64,000 nucleotides of DNA from Promineifilum sp. (GTDB lineage: Bacteria > Chloroflexota > Anaerolineae > Promineifilales > Promineifilaceae), in the NCBI GenBank assembly GCA_019454405.1, contig JACFOH010000001.1, positions 18,464 through 82,463 of the forward strand, written 5' to 3'. Below, piece by piece: positions 34,932 to 42,639 of this stretch. Each line of letters opens with the position of its first letter. Within the stretch, counting starts at the first letter, position 1. The notes beneath the pieces are model-generated. The model had not been told where the DNA came from. It did not search any database and saw only the letters and a program-made list of their open reading frames with translations. The position numbers and the translations under genes were made by a program.

Positions 34932-35879
34932 ATGACATTTCGACGTGTCTTGAAGCTGTTGAGCTTGTTGTTTGGGTTTGTTGTGGGGATATCTGCGGCC
35001 GCCGTGGCTTATTTCACTCGGCGCATGGTGGCTCCCGCCCGCCAACCTCTATGGACCTCTCCGTCCCAAATGGGTCTGGATTTCGAAAACGTGCAGTTCC
35101 CGGCTATGGATAGTGTCCGTCTTTCCGGTTGGTTCATACCGGCCAGAGTAGCGGAGCAAGCGAAAGGGACCATTATCCTGGCCCATGGCTGGCTTTGGAA
35201 CCGGCTGGGCGATGCCGCGGCTGATCTGGCGGCCGATATCTCCGGCACGACTCCGATTGAACTGTTGCGATTGGCCCACGCTCTGAACTACGAGAACTAT
35301 AACGTCCTGATGTTCGACCTGCGTAACCATGGCGAGAGCGCGTCCCATCCACCGGTGACATTTGGTCAATTGGAATCCAATGATCTGTTGGGCGCTCTGG
35401 CCTATTTACAAACCCGACCCGATATCGATAAAGACCGGATCGGCGTTGTCGGCTTTTGTATCGGCGCTAACGCGTTGCTTTATGCGTTGCCGCAGACGGA
35501 CCAGATCCGTGCAGCTATCGCTGTGGGGCCTTCTACGGCAGCCGTCTACGCTGACAGATACGCCCGGGATCTGTTGGGCATGCCCGGTTTGGCCATGTTG
35601 CCTTTTGTTAAGTGGGCCTATTCAACGATTGGTGGTGTTCGTCTGGACGCGCTTCAACCCTCTTTTGCTGCTGCCGGGGCCGGAACTACACCTGTTTTGT
35701 TTGTGCAGAGTCAGGGCGATAGATGGGGTTCTGTAGAAGACGTTAATCGTCTACGAATGGCGACGCCTGGTGGCCAAGGCCCGATCTATGTCGATGGCGA
35801 TCATCACTATCGTAGCTTCCAATATCTCATCGATAACCCGCGGCCTGCACTCGACTTTTTTGAAGAACAATTCGGGTGA
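34932..35879 (+). CDS. membrane-anchored alpha/beta hydrolase with Cys at the nucleophile position
   Basis: 315 residues. One N-terminal hydrophobic segment (about 8-28) anchors the protein. The hydrolase fold has ILAHGWLWN for the oxyanion hole and a nucleophile elbow GFCIGAN, which puts Cys176 where Ser is normal; the acid may be Asp in SQGDRWG and the His is in DGDHHYRSF. Cys at this place is typical of dienelactone hydrolase. Substrate unknown. The gene has its own promoter and ends before the converging degV. Confidence 0.82.
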   Translation: MTFRRVLKLLSLLFGFVVGISAAAVAYFTRRMVAPARQPLWTSPSQMGLDFENVQFPAMDSVRLSGWFIPARVAEQAKGTIILAHGWLWNRLGDAAADLAADISGTTPIELLRLAHALNYENYNVLMFDLRNHGESASHPPVTFGQLESNDLLGALAYLQTRPDIDKDRIGVVGFCIGANALLYALPQTDQIRAAIAVGPSTAAVYADRYARDLLGMPGLAMLPFVKWAYSTIGGVRLDALQPSFAAAGAGTTPVLFVQSQGDRWGSVEDVNRLRMATPGGQGPIYVDGDHHYRSFQYLIDNPRPALDFFEEQFG

Positions 35880-35930
35880 GCATCGGGACAAGCGGCAGAT
35901 AGTGCCCGTTCGGTCGCCAGGCGGTGCTGT

Positions 35931-36779
35931 CTAATGGCCGGGTGATACGAAGAAACCGGCCGCCAAAATACCCGGCCCGCCGTGGGTGACGATCGCGGGC
36001 GGCATGTTTAGCACGGGGACTTCGGGCTGATTGGTAGCCTGGCCGAGTTCTGCTGCCAGAGCCTGGCCCTCCTCCAGATGGTCGGCATGCATGACGGATA
36101 AATGGCCGCTGCCGTCGCGCGGAATTTGGCTTAAAACGATCTCTTTCAATCGTGCCAGAGCGCGCTTATGCGTGCGCTCTTTTTCATAGGATTCGACACG
36201 TCCATCTTGCAAGCTCAAAATCGGCTTGATCCGAAGGACACTTCCCACCAACGCGGTCGCGCCGCCGATTCGCCCACCTCGCGCCAAATATTCAAGGGTA
36301 TCGACGAGAAAGTATAGCCGGCAACGCTCGCTTAGATTATTGGCGAGAGCGACGATAGTATCGGCATCGCTACCGGAGGCGCCCGCTTCGGCTGCGAGTT
36401 GTACAATCGTTCCTAGCGGGCCGGCTATGAGATGGGTGTCGATAACGCGGATATCCGCATTGGGGAAATCCCTGGCTGCCAGCGTGGCTGAACGCACTGT
36501 GCCGCTGACCTCGGAGGAGGGGTGGATACACAGAATTGGCTCCCCCAAAGGCGCTAATCGCTGAAACGCCTCGACGAACAGATGGGGCGGCGGCGCGGCT
36601 GTTTGCGGTAATTCGGTTGAACGCTTCAGTCGTGCCATGAAGGCGTCGATATCCATGTCAATGCCTTCATAGTAGGAGTCGTTTTCGAAGTTAATGATCT
36701 GAGGGATGACGGGAATATCGTATTTTTGGGCGATCTCTTTTGATAAACAAGCCGTTGTGTCGGTGATAATTTTGACCAT
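35931..36779 (-). CDS. DegV family fatty-acid-binding protein
   Basis: 282-residue DegV protein. The opening VKIITDTTACLSKEIAQKYDIPVIP and the fatty-acid-binding PSSEVSGTVRSATLAA, then FLVDTLEYLARGGRIGGATALVGSVLRIKPIL are textbook. Such proteins are FakB-like acyl-binding subunits that present fatty acids to the kinase FakA; no FakA gene is in the window. It is a single gene, with AGGGATAATGTT before the ATG. Confidence 0.94.
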   Translation of the reverse strand: MVKIITDTTACLSKEIAQKYDIPVIPQIINFENDSYYEGIDMDIDAFMARLKRSTELPQTAAPPPHLFVEAFQRLAPLGEPILCIHPSSEVSGTVRSATLAARDFPNADIRVIDTHLIAGPLGTIVQLAAEAGASGSDADTIVALANNLSERCRLYFLVDTLEYLARGGRIGGATALVGSVLRIKPILSLQDGRVESYEKERTHKRALARLKEIVLSQIPRDGSGHLSVMHADHLEEGQALAAELGQATNQPEVPVLNMPPAIVTHGGPGILAAGFFVSPGH

Positions 36780-36956
36780 AACATTATCCCTTTTTTGTCT
36801 GGCGACTTAGCGTATATCTACGTTCTGTATATGAATGGAATATTCCTCTGGAGCGCGTCACGTGTGAGGGTTCTCTCAAACTTCGCAGTCGGCGGACGCA
36901 GCTCAAACCTCTATTGTAATGCCAACGCTGGTTCCCAACCAAACAGATGATGAAAG

Positions 36957-37016
36957 CGCCGCCGCGCGCGATGGCTGGACAGTTGAGAGAACTGCAAGCT
37001 ATCGCGCGCGGCGGCG
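36957..37016. repeat. perfect 16-bp GC-rich inverted repeat in the degV-ABC gap
   Basis: CGCCGCCGCGCGCGAT (36957-36972) is repeated exactly in reverse complement at 37001-37016, with a 28-base middle that itself contains CAGTT-GAGAG-AACTG. The rest of the 280-base gap shows nothing clear. It lies after the ABC operon and may be its terminator, though no U-run follows on either strand. Confidence 0.7.
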
Positions 37017-37059
37017 TGGACTTGATACGCTCGTGGCGTTCAAGCTGAATTAGAGGATA

Positions 37060-39063
37060 TTACGATTGGGCGGCCAATACAGCTTCGGTGTAATCCGGAT
37101 CTGAATCGTCCACCGACCGACGGAACTGGCTCATATACAAGTTGTAGTAGAAACCTTGTTTGGCTAACAAGCTGTCGTGTGTTCCTTGCTCAATGATCCG
37201 GCCATCGTCGACGACGAGCACCTGATCGGCGTGGCGGATAGTGCTGAGCCGATGGGCGATAACAAAGCTGGTTCGTCCTCGCAGGAGATCTTCCAGCGCT
37301 TTCTGAATCTCTCGCTCGGTACGCGTGTCCACACTGCTCGTCGCCTCGTCCAGGATGAGGATTCGTGGGTCGATGAGCGCCACGCGAGCGATCGAGAGAA
37401 GCTGGCGTTGCCCCAAGCTTAGTCCCGCACCGCGCTCGCCGGTCATCGTCTGGTAGCCGTTTTCCAGCCGGTTGATGAACTCATCGGCATGGGCCAGCCG
37501 TGCGGCCGCTATGACTTCATCGTCCGTGGCCTCCGGGCGGCCATAACGGATGTTGTTCATCACGGTATCGCTGAACAGGAATGAATCTTGCAGGACGATG
37601 CCGATCTGACGACGCAGGCTCTCCTGTGTCACATCACGCACATCATAACCATCGATGGTGACGCTGCCTGCCGACACATCCCAGAAGCGCGGCAGCAGGT
37701 TAGCGATCGTTGTCTTGCCCGCTCCGGTGGGACCGACAATAGCGATCGTCTGCCCCGGTTTGGCTTCGATGTCGATTCCGCGCAGCACCGGCTCGCCGGT
37801 ATTGTATTCGGCATAGACGTCGTGATAGACCACGTGGCCGGTGATTGCCGGCATCTCTACGGCATTGACCTTGTCCTTGATTTCTACCGGCTCGTCGAGC
37901 AATCCGAAGATTCGTTCGGCTCCGGCGATAGCATTCTGGACATTGGCCCACATGGCCGAGATTTGTTGCACCGGCCGGTTGAATTGTTGGGTATAGCCGA
38001 TGAAAGTGATGATCAAGCCGACGGAGATTGTCGTGCCCATAAATTTCCCGCCGCTGAGCAGCATCATACCACCGACGCCAGCGACAATGGCCAGGCTAAG
38101 ATAGCTCAAACCTTCCAGAACTGGCCCCAGTGCGCCGGTGTAGGCCTGGGCGCGAATATTGGCGTCACGATTGGCCGCGTTGCTCTCACGGAACTGCTGG
38201 ATATTTTCTTCCTCGCGGCTGAATGCCTGCACTTCACGAACGGCCGAGATGCTTTCCTGTAGGTCTGCGTTTACATTACCGATCTGTTTGAGCGCTGTAC
38301 GGAACGCTTTTCGCGCCTGGCTGGAAAACCAGCGAGTGAAGATGATCATCAACGGCAGCGTGATCAAGCTGATGAGTGCAAAGGGTATGTTCATCTTGAG
38401 CATCGTGACGACGACCATGATGATCTGCAGGAAACTCTGTATGACCGATACCAATCCGAAGCCGACTACTTGTTGCAACGTGTCAGTGTCGTTGGTGAAG
38501 CGGCTCATCACGTCGCCGGCCTCGTGTTTGGTAAAGTAACCGAGGGATAACTGATGAATATGCTCGAATACGGCGGCTTGCAAATCCCGCAATACCCGGT
38601 AGCCGGCCAGGCTCATCAGATAGAACATAAGGCCGCTGAATATGGCGCTGCCGACATAGAGACCGATAATCAGCAGGATTAGCCCACCGAAGGATTTCAA
38701 TGTCGCGTCACGTGTTGCGCTCAGATCGGGTGTCGTGTACCAACAATTGCTGAACGCGTTATCCATGGAGCCGCCGCTGAACGCGGGTGCGGCTCCGCCA
38801 CTGAACGCGGAGGACAAGTTAGCGCCCTCGCTCGTGGCGGCTGTGGCCGCGCTAAAGGGCCCCAGGTAACAATCGACTGCCTGTCCAGTCAGGTCAGGGA
38901 TGAGGACCTGCATGTAAGTGCTGGTGAAAGCCAAAACCAGAACGAGAAGAAGGACCCAGCTGTAGCGTCGGAAATAACTCCATAGCCGCTTGAGTGTGCC
39001 ACTGACGCTGCTCGCCTTCCTCGTCTCTGTTTGCAGAAGTCGCGTCTGTCTTTCCATCATCAT
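37060..39063 (-). CDS. ABC exporter half-transporter, catalytic-NBD subunit
   Basis: 667-residue exporter half with six membrane segments and a C-terminal ATPase: Walker A GPTGAGKTT, altered signature LSLGQRQ, Walker B with Glu (ILILDEATSSVD) and switch His (FVIAHRLSTI). It is the competent half of a heterodimer with the gene upstream. Between the first two membrane helices it has an unusual outer loop of about 50 residues, with the repeats SAFSGGA, PAFSGGS and NAFSN, flanked by Cys65 and Cys107, which could form a disulfide. Co-transcribed with the marR gene and its partner. Confidence 0.92.
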   Translation of the reverse strand: MMMERQTRLLQTETRKASSVSGTLKRLWSYFRRYSWVLLLVLVLAFTSTYMQVLIPDLTGQAVDCYLGPFSAATAATSEGANLSSAFSGGAAPAFSGGSMDNAFSNCWYTTPDLSATRDATLKSFGGLILLIIGLYVGSAIFSGLMFYLMSLAGYRVLRDLQAAVFEHIHQLSLGYFTKHEAGDVMSRFTNDTDTLQQVVGFGLVSVIQSFLQIIMVVVTMLKMNIPFALISLITLPLMIIFTRWFSSQARKAFRTALKQIGNVNADLQESISAVREVQAFSREEENIQQFRESNAANRDANIRAQAYTGALGPVLEGLSYLSLAIVAGVGGMMLLSGGKFMGTTISVGLIITFIGYTQQFNRPVQQISAMWANVQNAIAGAERIFGLLDEPVEIKDKVNAVEMPAITGHVVYHDVYAEYNTGEPVLRGIDIEAKPGQTIAIVGPTGAGKTTIANLLPRFWDVSAGSVTIDGYDVRDVTQESLRRQIGIVLQDSFLFSDTVMNNIRYGRPEATDDEVIAAARLAHADEFINRLENGYQTMTGERGAGLSLGQRQLLSIARVALIDPRILILDEATSSVDTRTEREIQKALEDLLRGRTSFVIAHRLSTIRHADQVLVVDDGRIIEQGTHDSLLAKQGFYYNLYMSQFRRSVDDSDPDYTEAVLAAQS

Positions 39064-39090
39064 GATAGTTTTCTCGCTGTTTGAACGCGC

Positions 39091-40986
39091 TTACGCCTTG
39101 GCGACATCCTCGGATAGCTGTGAGTGATAGATATCGGCGTAAATCGGGCTATTCTCTAATAGTTCTTCGTGCGTGCCGCGCGCGACAATGAAGCCGTTTT
39201 CCAAAACCAGGATCATATCGGCGTTCAGCACAGTGCTGATTCGCTGGGCAATGACGAAGCTCGTTCGTCCTTCCATGAGCTTATCGAGCGCTTTTTGTAT
39301 CTCATACTCGGTATTTAAGTCGACGCTGCTTGTGCTGTCATCGAGGATCAGAATATGAGGGTTGAGCATCAATGCGCGAGCGATAGCCACACGCTGCTTC
39401 TGCCCACCGCTAAGCGTTGCGCCTCGCTCCCCCACGGGTGTATCGTACCCTTCTGGGAAGCTCTCAATGAATGAGTGAGCTGCGGCCGCTTTGGCAGCAG
39501 CTATGATTTCTTCATCGGTAGCGTCCGGGCGACCATAGGCGATGTTCTCCCGGATCGTTCCGTTGAACAGGACGGTTTCCTGCAGGACGATGCCGATGTG
39601 TTGCCGGAGGCTTTCCAGAGTCACGTCGCGCACGTCATGACCATCGATGAGGATTTGCCCTTCACTGACGTCATAGAAGCGGGGGATTAGGTTGATAATA
39701 GTGCTCTTGCCACTTCCCGTCGCTCCCAGCAACGCGATAGTTTGTCCCGGTTCGGCCGTGAAGTTAATGTCACTTAACACAGGCTCGCTGCCGGCGAAGT
39801 AGCGGAACGACACGTCACGGAATTCGACCCGTCCCTCTATCTCACCAAGGTCGATGGCATCCGGCTTGTTTTCCACGTCGTTCTTTGCATCCAGAATCTC
39901 GAAGATACGATCGGCGCTGGCGCCTGCCTGTGCCATAAGTGAGATGATGAATCCCAACTGACCCATCGGTATGAAAACGTAGATGAGGTAGAGGCTGAAT
40001 TTTTGCCACTCGCCTAACGTCAGGGTGCCGTCAATGATTTGCCGGCCGCCGAAATACATCACTGCCGCCTGGCCCAGATTGGCGATAAGGAAGATCAGAG
40101 GGAAGAGAAACGAGAACAGGCGGCTGACCTTCACCCGCTGATCCAGCAATGAATCAATGCTCTCGTGGAATCGTTCCTCTTCGCGCTTCTCGCTCGTGAA
40201 CGCTTTGACGACTTTGAGCCCCGCGAGATTTTCCTGTAAGGTCGTATTAACGCGACCGAGTCGCCTTTGAATTTCCGAGAATAGCGGTTGAGTGATTCGA
40301 CCGAAGATCATGAAAATGATCATTGCGATAGGTAACACCGGCAGCACCACCAGTGTCAGCCGGATGTTGGTCAGAACCAGGATAGCCAAGGTGCCTACCA
40401 TCAGGATCAGGGCTTGCAGGGCCATCAGGAGGCCCATACCGATGAAGATTCGCAATCGCTCCACATCATCTGTGGCGCGGATCATCAACTGTCCCGTGCG
40501 GTTACGATCATGATAGCTGAAGCTGAGCCGCTGAATTTTGCTGTAGATATCGTTTCGCAGATCAAACGCGATATTTTGCGACAGGGCCTGAGACAGGAAA
40601 TTCTGTGCGAACGAGAATAGACCCCGGGCGATCGCGAAGAGGACGATAATCAGGCCCGCCGTGATGATCAAGCGTGGAGCGGCGTCCAGATCGCTTTGTA
40701 TGGTTGCCAGATCAAGACCCAACTTTTGAGCTGCCATAGCTTGGACATTAGCCGGCAGGTTGAGGATGCCTTGGTTCATCGCGCCCGTGACGACGGTGTC
40801 AATGATCTGCTGCAATAATTGCGGCACAACCAATTGGGCGGCGGTGGCGATGATCAGGGCGACGGTCGCACCGATCGTCAATTTAGGATAGTTGGACAAG
40901 TAGCGCAGCGCCCGCCCCAGCGAAGCCAGGCTTGGCCGAGCACTTTGTTGTCCGCGCCCGGTGGGCGCACTTCCGGTTAATTGCAT
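39091..40986 (-). CDS. ABC exporter half-transporter, degenerate-NBD subunit
   Basis: 631-residue partner of the gene below. The ATPase has Walker A GATGSGKST and a canonical LSGGQKQ, but Asp for the catalytic Glu (ILILDDSTSSVD) and Gln for the switch His (FVIAQRIST). The pattern is the same as in the 15684-19400 pair. A loop of about 40 residues follows the first helix (IIDTVVTGAMNQG...). The start ATG 40986 uses a GGAGG that overlaps the stop of marR, so it is coupled to that gene. Confidence 0.92.
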   Translation of the reverse strand: MQLTGSAPTGRGQQSARPSLASLGRALRYLSNYPKLTIGATVALIIATAAQLVVPQLLQQIIDTVVTGAMNQGILNLPANVQAMAAQKLGLDLATIQSDLDAAPRLIITAGLIIVLFAIARGLFSFAQNFLSQALSQNIAFDLRNDIYSKIQRLSFSYHDRNRTGQLMIRATDDVERLRIFIGMGLLMALQALILMVGTLAILVLTNIRLTLVVLPVLPIAMIIFMIFGRITQPLFSEIQRRLGRVNTTLQENLAGLKVVKAFTSEKREEERFHESIDSLLDQRVKVSRLFSFLFPLIFLIANLGQAAVMYFGGRQIIDGTLTLGEWQKFSLYLIYVFIPMGQLGFIISLMAQAGASADRIFEILDAKNDVENKPDAIDLGEIEGRVEFRDVSFRYFAGSEPVLSDINFTAEPGQTIALLGATGSGKSTIINLIPRFYDVSEGQILIDGHDVRDVTLESLRQHIGIVLQETVLFNGTIRENIAYGRPDATDEEIIAAAKAAAAHSFIESFPEGYDTPVGERGATLSGGQKQRVAIARALMLNPHILILDDSTSSVDLNTEYEIQKALDKLMEGRTSFVIAQRISTVLNADMILVLENGFIVARGTHEELLENSPIYADIYHSQLSEDVAKA

Positions 40987-40988
40987 AG

Positions 40989-41540
40989 TTACCTCCGAGA
41001 AGGACCGGGGTTCGTGTCCTTCATCATGTCTGTTTGATGATTCAGGGTTTGTAATATCCTGCCAAGCGTCTCTATATCGTCCTGGCTGAGCGCGGCAAAT
41101 AGCTCATTAACCAATTGCACGTGCTTGGCGGCGTGCTCTGCAATTATTTGCCGTCCTGCATCCGTTATGTGGATGTTGAAGCGACGACGGTCCTCCTCGT
41201 CCAGTTGGCGCTCAACCAAGCCTGCATCCTCGAGAGAGCGAATCAGTGCACTGATGGTGTTGCGACTCGTTCCCTGCTGATCACTGATCTCGGATGGATT
41301 AAGCCCGCCGCAATTTCCGGCCCATTCACAATACCGCAGGCTCATCAATACCCTAAACTGGGCGTATGAGAGGCCGCTTGCTTCAAGGCTTGCATCGCTC
41401 AACTGGCGGATACGATGGGCAACTTGCCCAAATTCATCCATCAATCGGGCGGCTCGGGGGTCGGAACTCTCATGGAGTTCACGAAAGAAAGCCACCCAGC
41501 TTTCATGATGTTTCTTGCTAAATTGCTCACTCAGCTTCAT
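40989..41540 (-). CDS. MarR family transcriptional regulator
   Basis: 183 residues from ATG 41540, chosen because GAGGGA lies 5 bases before it; a longer frame begins at 41570. The winged helix covers about 55-135, with GLSYAQFRVLMSLRYCEW, LNPSEISDQQGTSRNTISALIRSLEDAGLVER and the wing DEEDRRRFNIHITDAG. First gene of an operon with a heterodimeric exporter, the common layout for a drug-responsive efflux system under its own repressor. Confidence 0.93.
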   Translation of the reverse strand: MKLSEQFSKKHHESWVAFFRELHESSDPRAARLMDEFGQVAHRIRQLSDASLEASGLSYAQFRVLMSLRYCEWAGNCGGLNPSEISDQQGTSRNTISALIRSLEDAGLVERQLDEEDRRRFNIHITDAGRQIIAEHAAKHVQLVNELFAALSQDDIETLGRILQTLNHQTDMMKDTNPGPSRR

Positions 41541-41575
41541 AAAGCATCCCTCAGGTCTGAATAATGCCAAGCAGA

Positions 41576-41603
41576 ATAATACGAAGACGAACTAAATTGT
41601 CAA
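41576..41603 (-). promoter_or_regulatory. promoter of the marR-ABC operon
   Basis: On the minus strand a perfect TTGACA (41603-41598), a 16-base spacer and TATTAT (41581-41576). ATTATT occurs twice, 15 bases apart, across the -10 region and could be part of the MarR site. Confidence 0.65.
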
Positions 41604-41729
41604 GAGGAAAACCCGAAATAGATGATCGATCTTTCATGTTCCAGCATATACATCATTTTGTGATGAGTCGATACGCTATTTCGTGATGGCAACTCTCCCT
41701 GAGTAGCTTGATCGCAGGTTTAACATCGC
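41604..41729. other. intergenic region between marR and the SDR gene
   Basis: Part of the 325-base divergent gap between marR and the SDR gene. Apart from the two promoters listed and the leader at 41765-41865, I see no gene; TTTTGTGATG and TTTCGTGATG occur 25 bases apart as a short direct repeat around 41655-41688. Confidence 0.3.
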
Positions 41730-41757
41730 TTTACTATCAGTCTGAATCTGTTAGAAT
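41730..41757 (+). promoter_or_regulatory. promoter of the SDR-DprE1-like operon
   Basis: TTTACT (41730-41735), a 16-base spacer and TAGAAT (41752-41757) with TGT just before it, an extended -10. About 100 bases of leader follow. Confidence 0.6.
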
Positions 41758-41764
41758 TCGGTGT

Positions 41765-41865
41765 AGAGGCTCATCTTGGCCTCGGGAGCCGTGGGTCTTG
41801 CCTCGCCGACACGGCCGGCAGTTTCCACCGGCTGTCCTCCTCTCCTGGCCGGATTACATGAAACT
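41765..41865 (+). promoter_or_regulatory. structured 5' leader of the SDR-DprE1-like operon
   Basis: A GC-rich untranslated stretch with two possible hairpins, GAGGC-GCCTC near 41766-41784 and GCCGG-CCGGC near 41814-41834. It matches no riboswitch I know. The SDR frame is open through it, so an N-terminal extension cannot be fully excluded. Confidence 0.3.
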
Positions 41866-42627
41866 ATGAATCGATCTGTTAACCGCCCCCTGGAACCACA
41901 GCAGCGAGCCATTGTCATCGGCGCGTCCTCCGGATTGGGGGCAGCCCTGGTACGCTTATTAGCTTCACATCGCTATCGTGTGGCGGCTGTGGCTCGTCGT
42001 GAGGCTGAACTGGCGGCTTTGCGAGACGAACTGGGTCGTGAAGCCGTTCTCCCCTATGTTCATGACGTGACGGAGTATGAGCAGGCTCCGCTGTTGTTTG
42101 ATCAAATCACTCGTGACCTTGGCGGCCTGGACCTCATCATTTACGCGGCGGCCGTTCAGCCACCTGTCAGCTTGCATGAGTATGACTTTGCCAAAGACGA
42201 AGCGATGTTGCGGACGAACCTGATGGGAGCTGTTGCCTGGCTCAATCTGGCGGCTACACGCTTCGAGCGCGCCCGCGGTGGGCATATCGTCGGTATAAGC
42301 TCGATCGCCGGCGATCGTGGCCGTGTCGGTAGCCCTGTCTATAACACCAGCAAAGCCGGACTGGACACATACCTCGAGGCCCTTCGTAATCGGTTATCTC
42401 GTTATGGTGTCTCGGTCACGACGATTAAACCGGGCTTTATTGACACAGAATTACTGAAAAACGCATCGAAGACTTTCTGGGTCATCACGCCCGAAGAAGC
42501 GGCTGCGTTGACTTATGAGGCTATCCGTCGCCGCAAGCAAGTCGTCTATGTACCTTCTCGCTGGCGGCTGGTCAGCCTGGCCGTACGCTCTATACCCTCG
42601 ACCGTCTTTCGCCGGCTGAGCTTCTAA
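41866..42627 (+). CDS. short-chain dehydrogenase/reductase, DprE2-like partner
   Basis: A classical SDR of 253 residues: NAD(P) loop VIGASSGLGAALV (about 18-30), IIYAAAVQPP for the NAAG region, SSIAGDRG with the catalytic Ser, and YNTSKAG with Tyr and Lys. The C-terminus has VRSIPSTVFRRLSF. Being 12 bases ahead of a DprE1-like oxidase, it may do the DprE2 job, reducing the 2-keto sugar formed by that enzyme; SDR motifs alone cannot prove it. ATG 41866 is preferred over an in-frame start at 41776. Confidence 0.82.
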   Translation: MNRSVNRPLEPQQRAIVIGASSGLGAALVRLLASHRYRVAAVARREAELAALRDELGREAVLPYVHDVTEYEQAPLLFDQITRDLGGLDLIIYAAAVQPPVSLHEYDFAKDEAMLRTNLMGAVAWLNLAATRFERARGGHIVGISSIAGDRGRVGSPVYNTSKAGLDTYLEALRNRLSRYGVSVTTIKPGFIDTELLKNASKTFWVITPEEAAALTYEAIRRRKQVVYVPSRWRLVSLAVRSIPSTVFRRLSF

Positions 42628-42639
42628 AACAGGGATATC

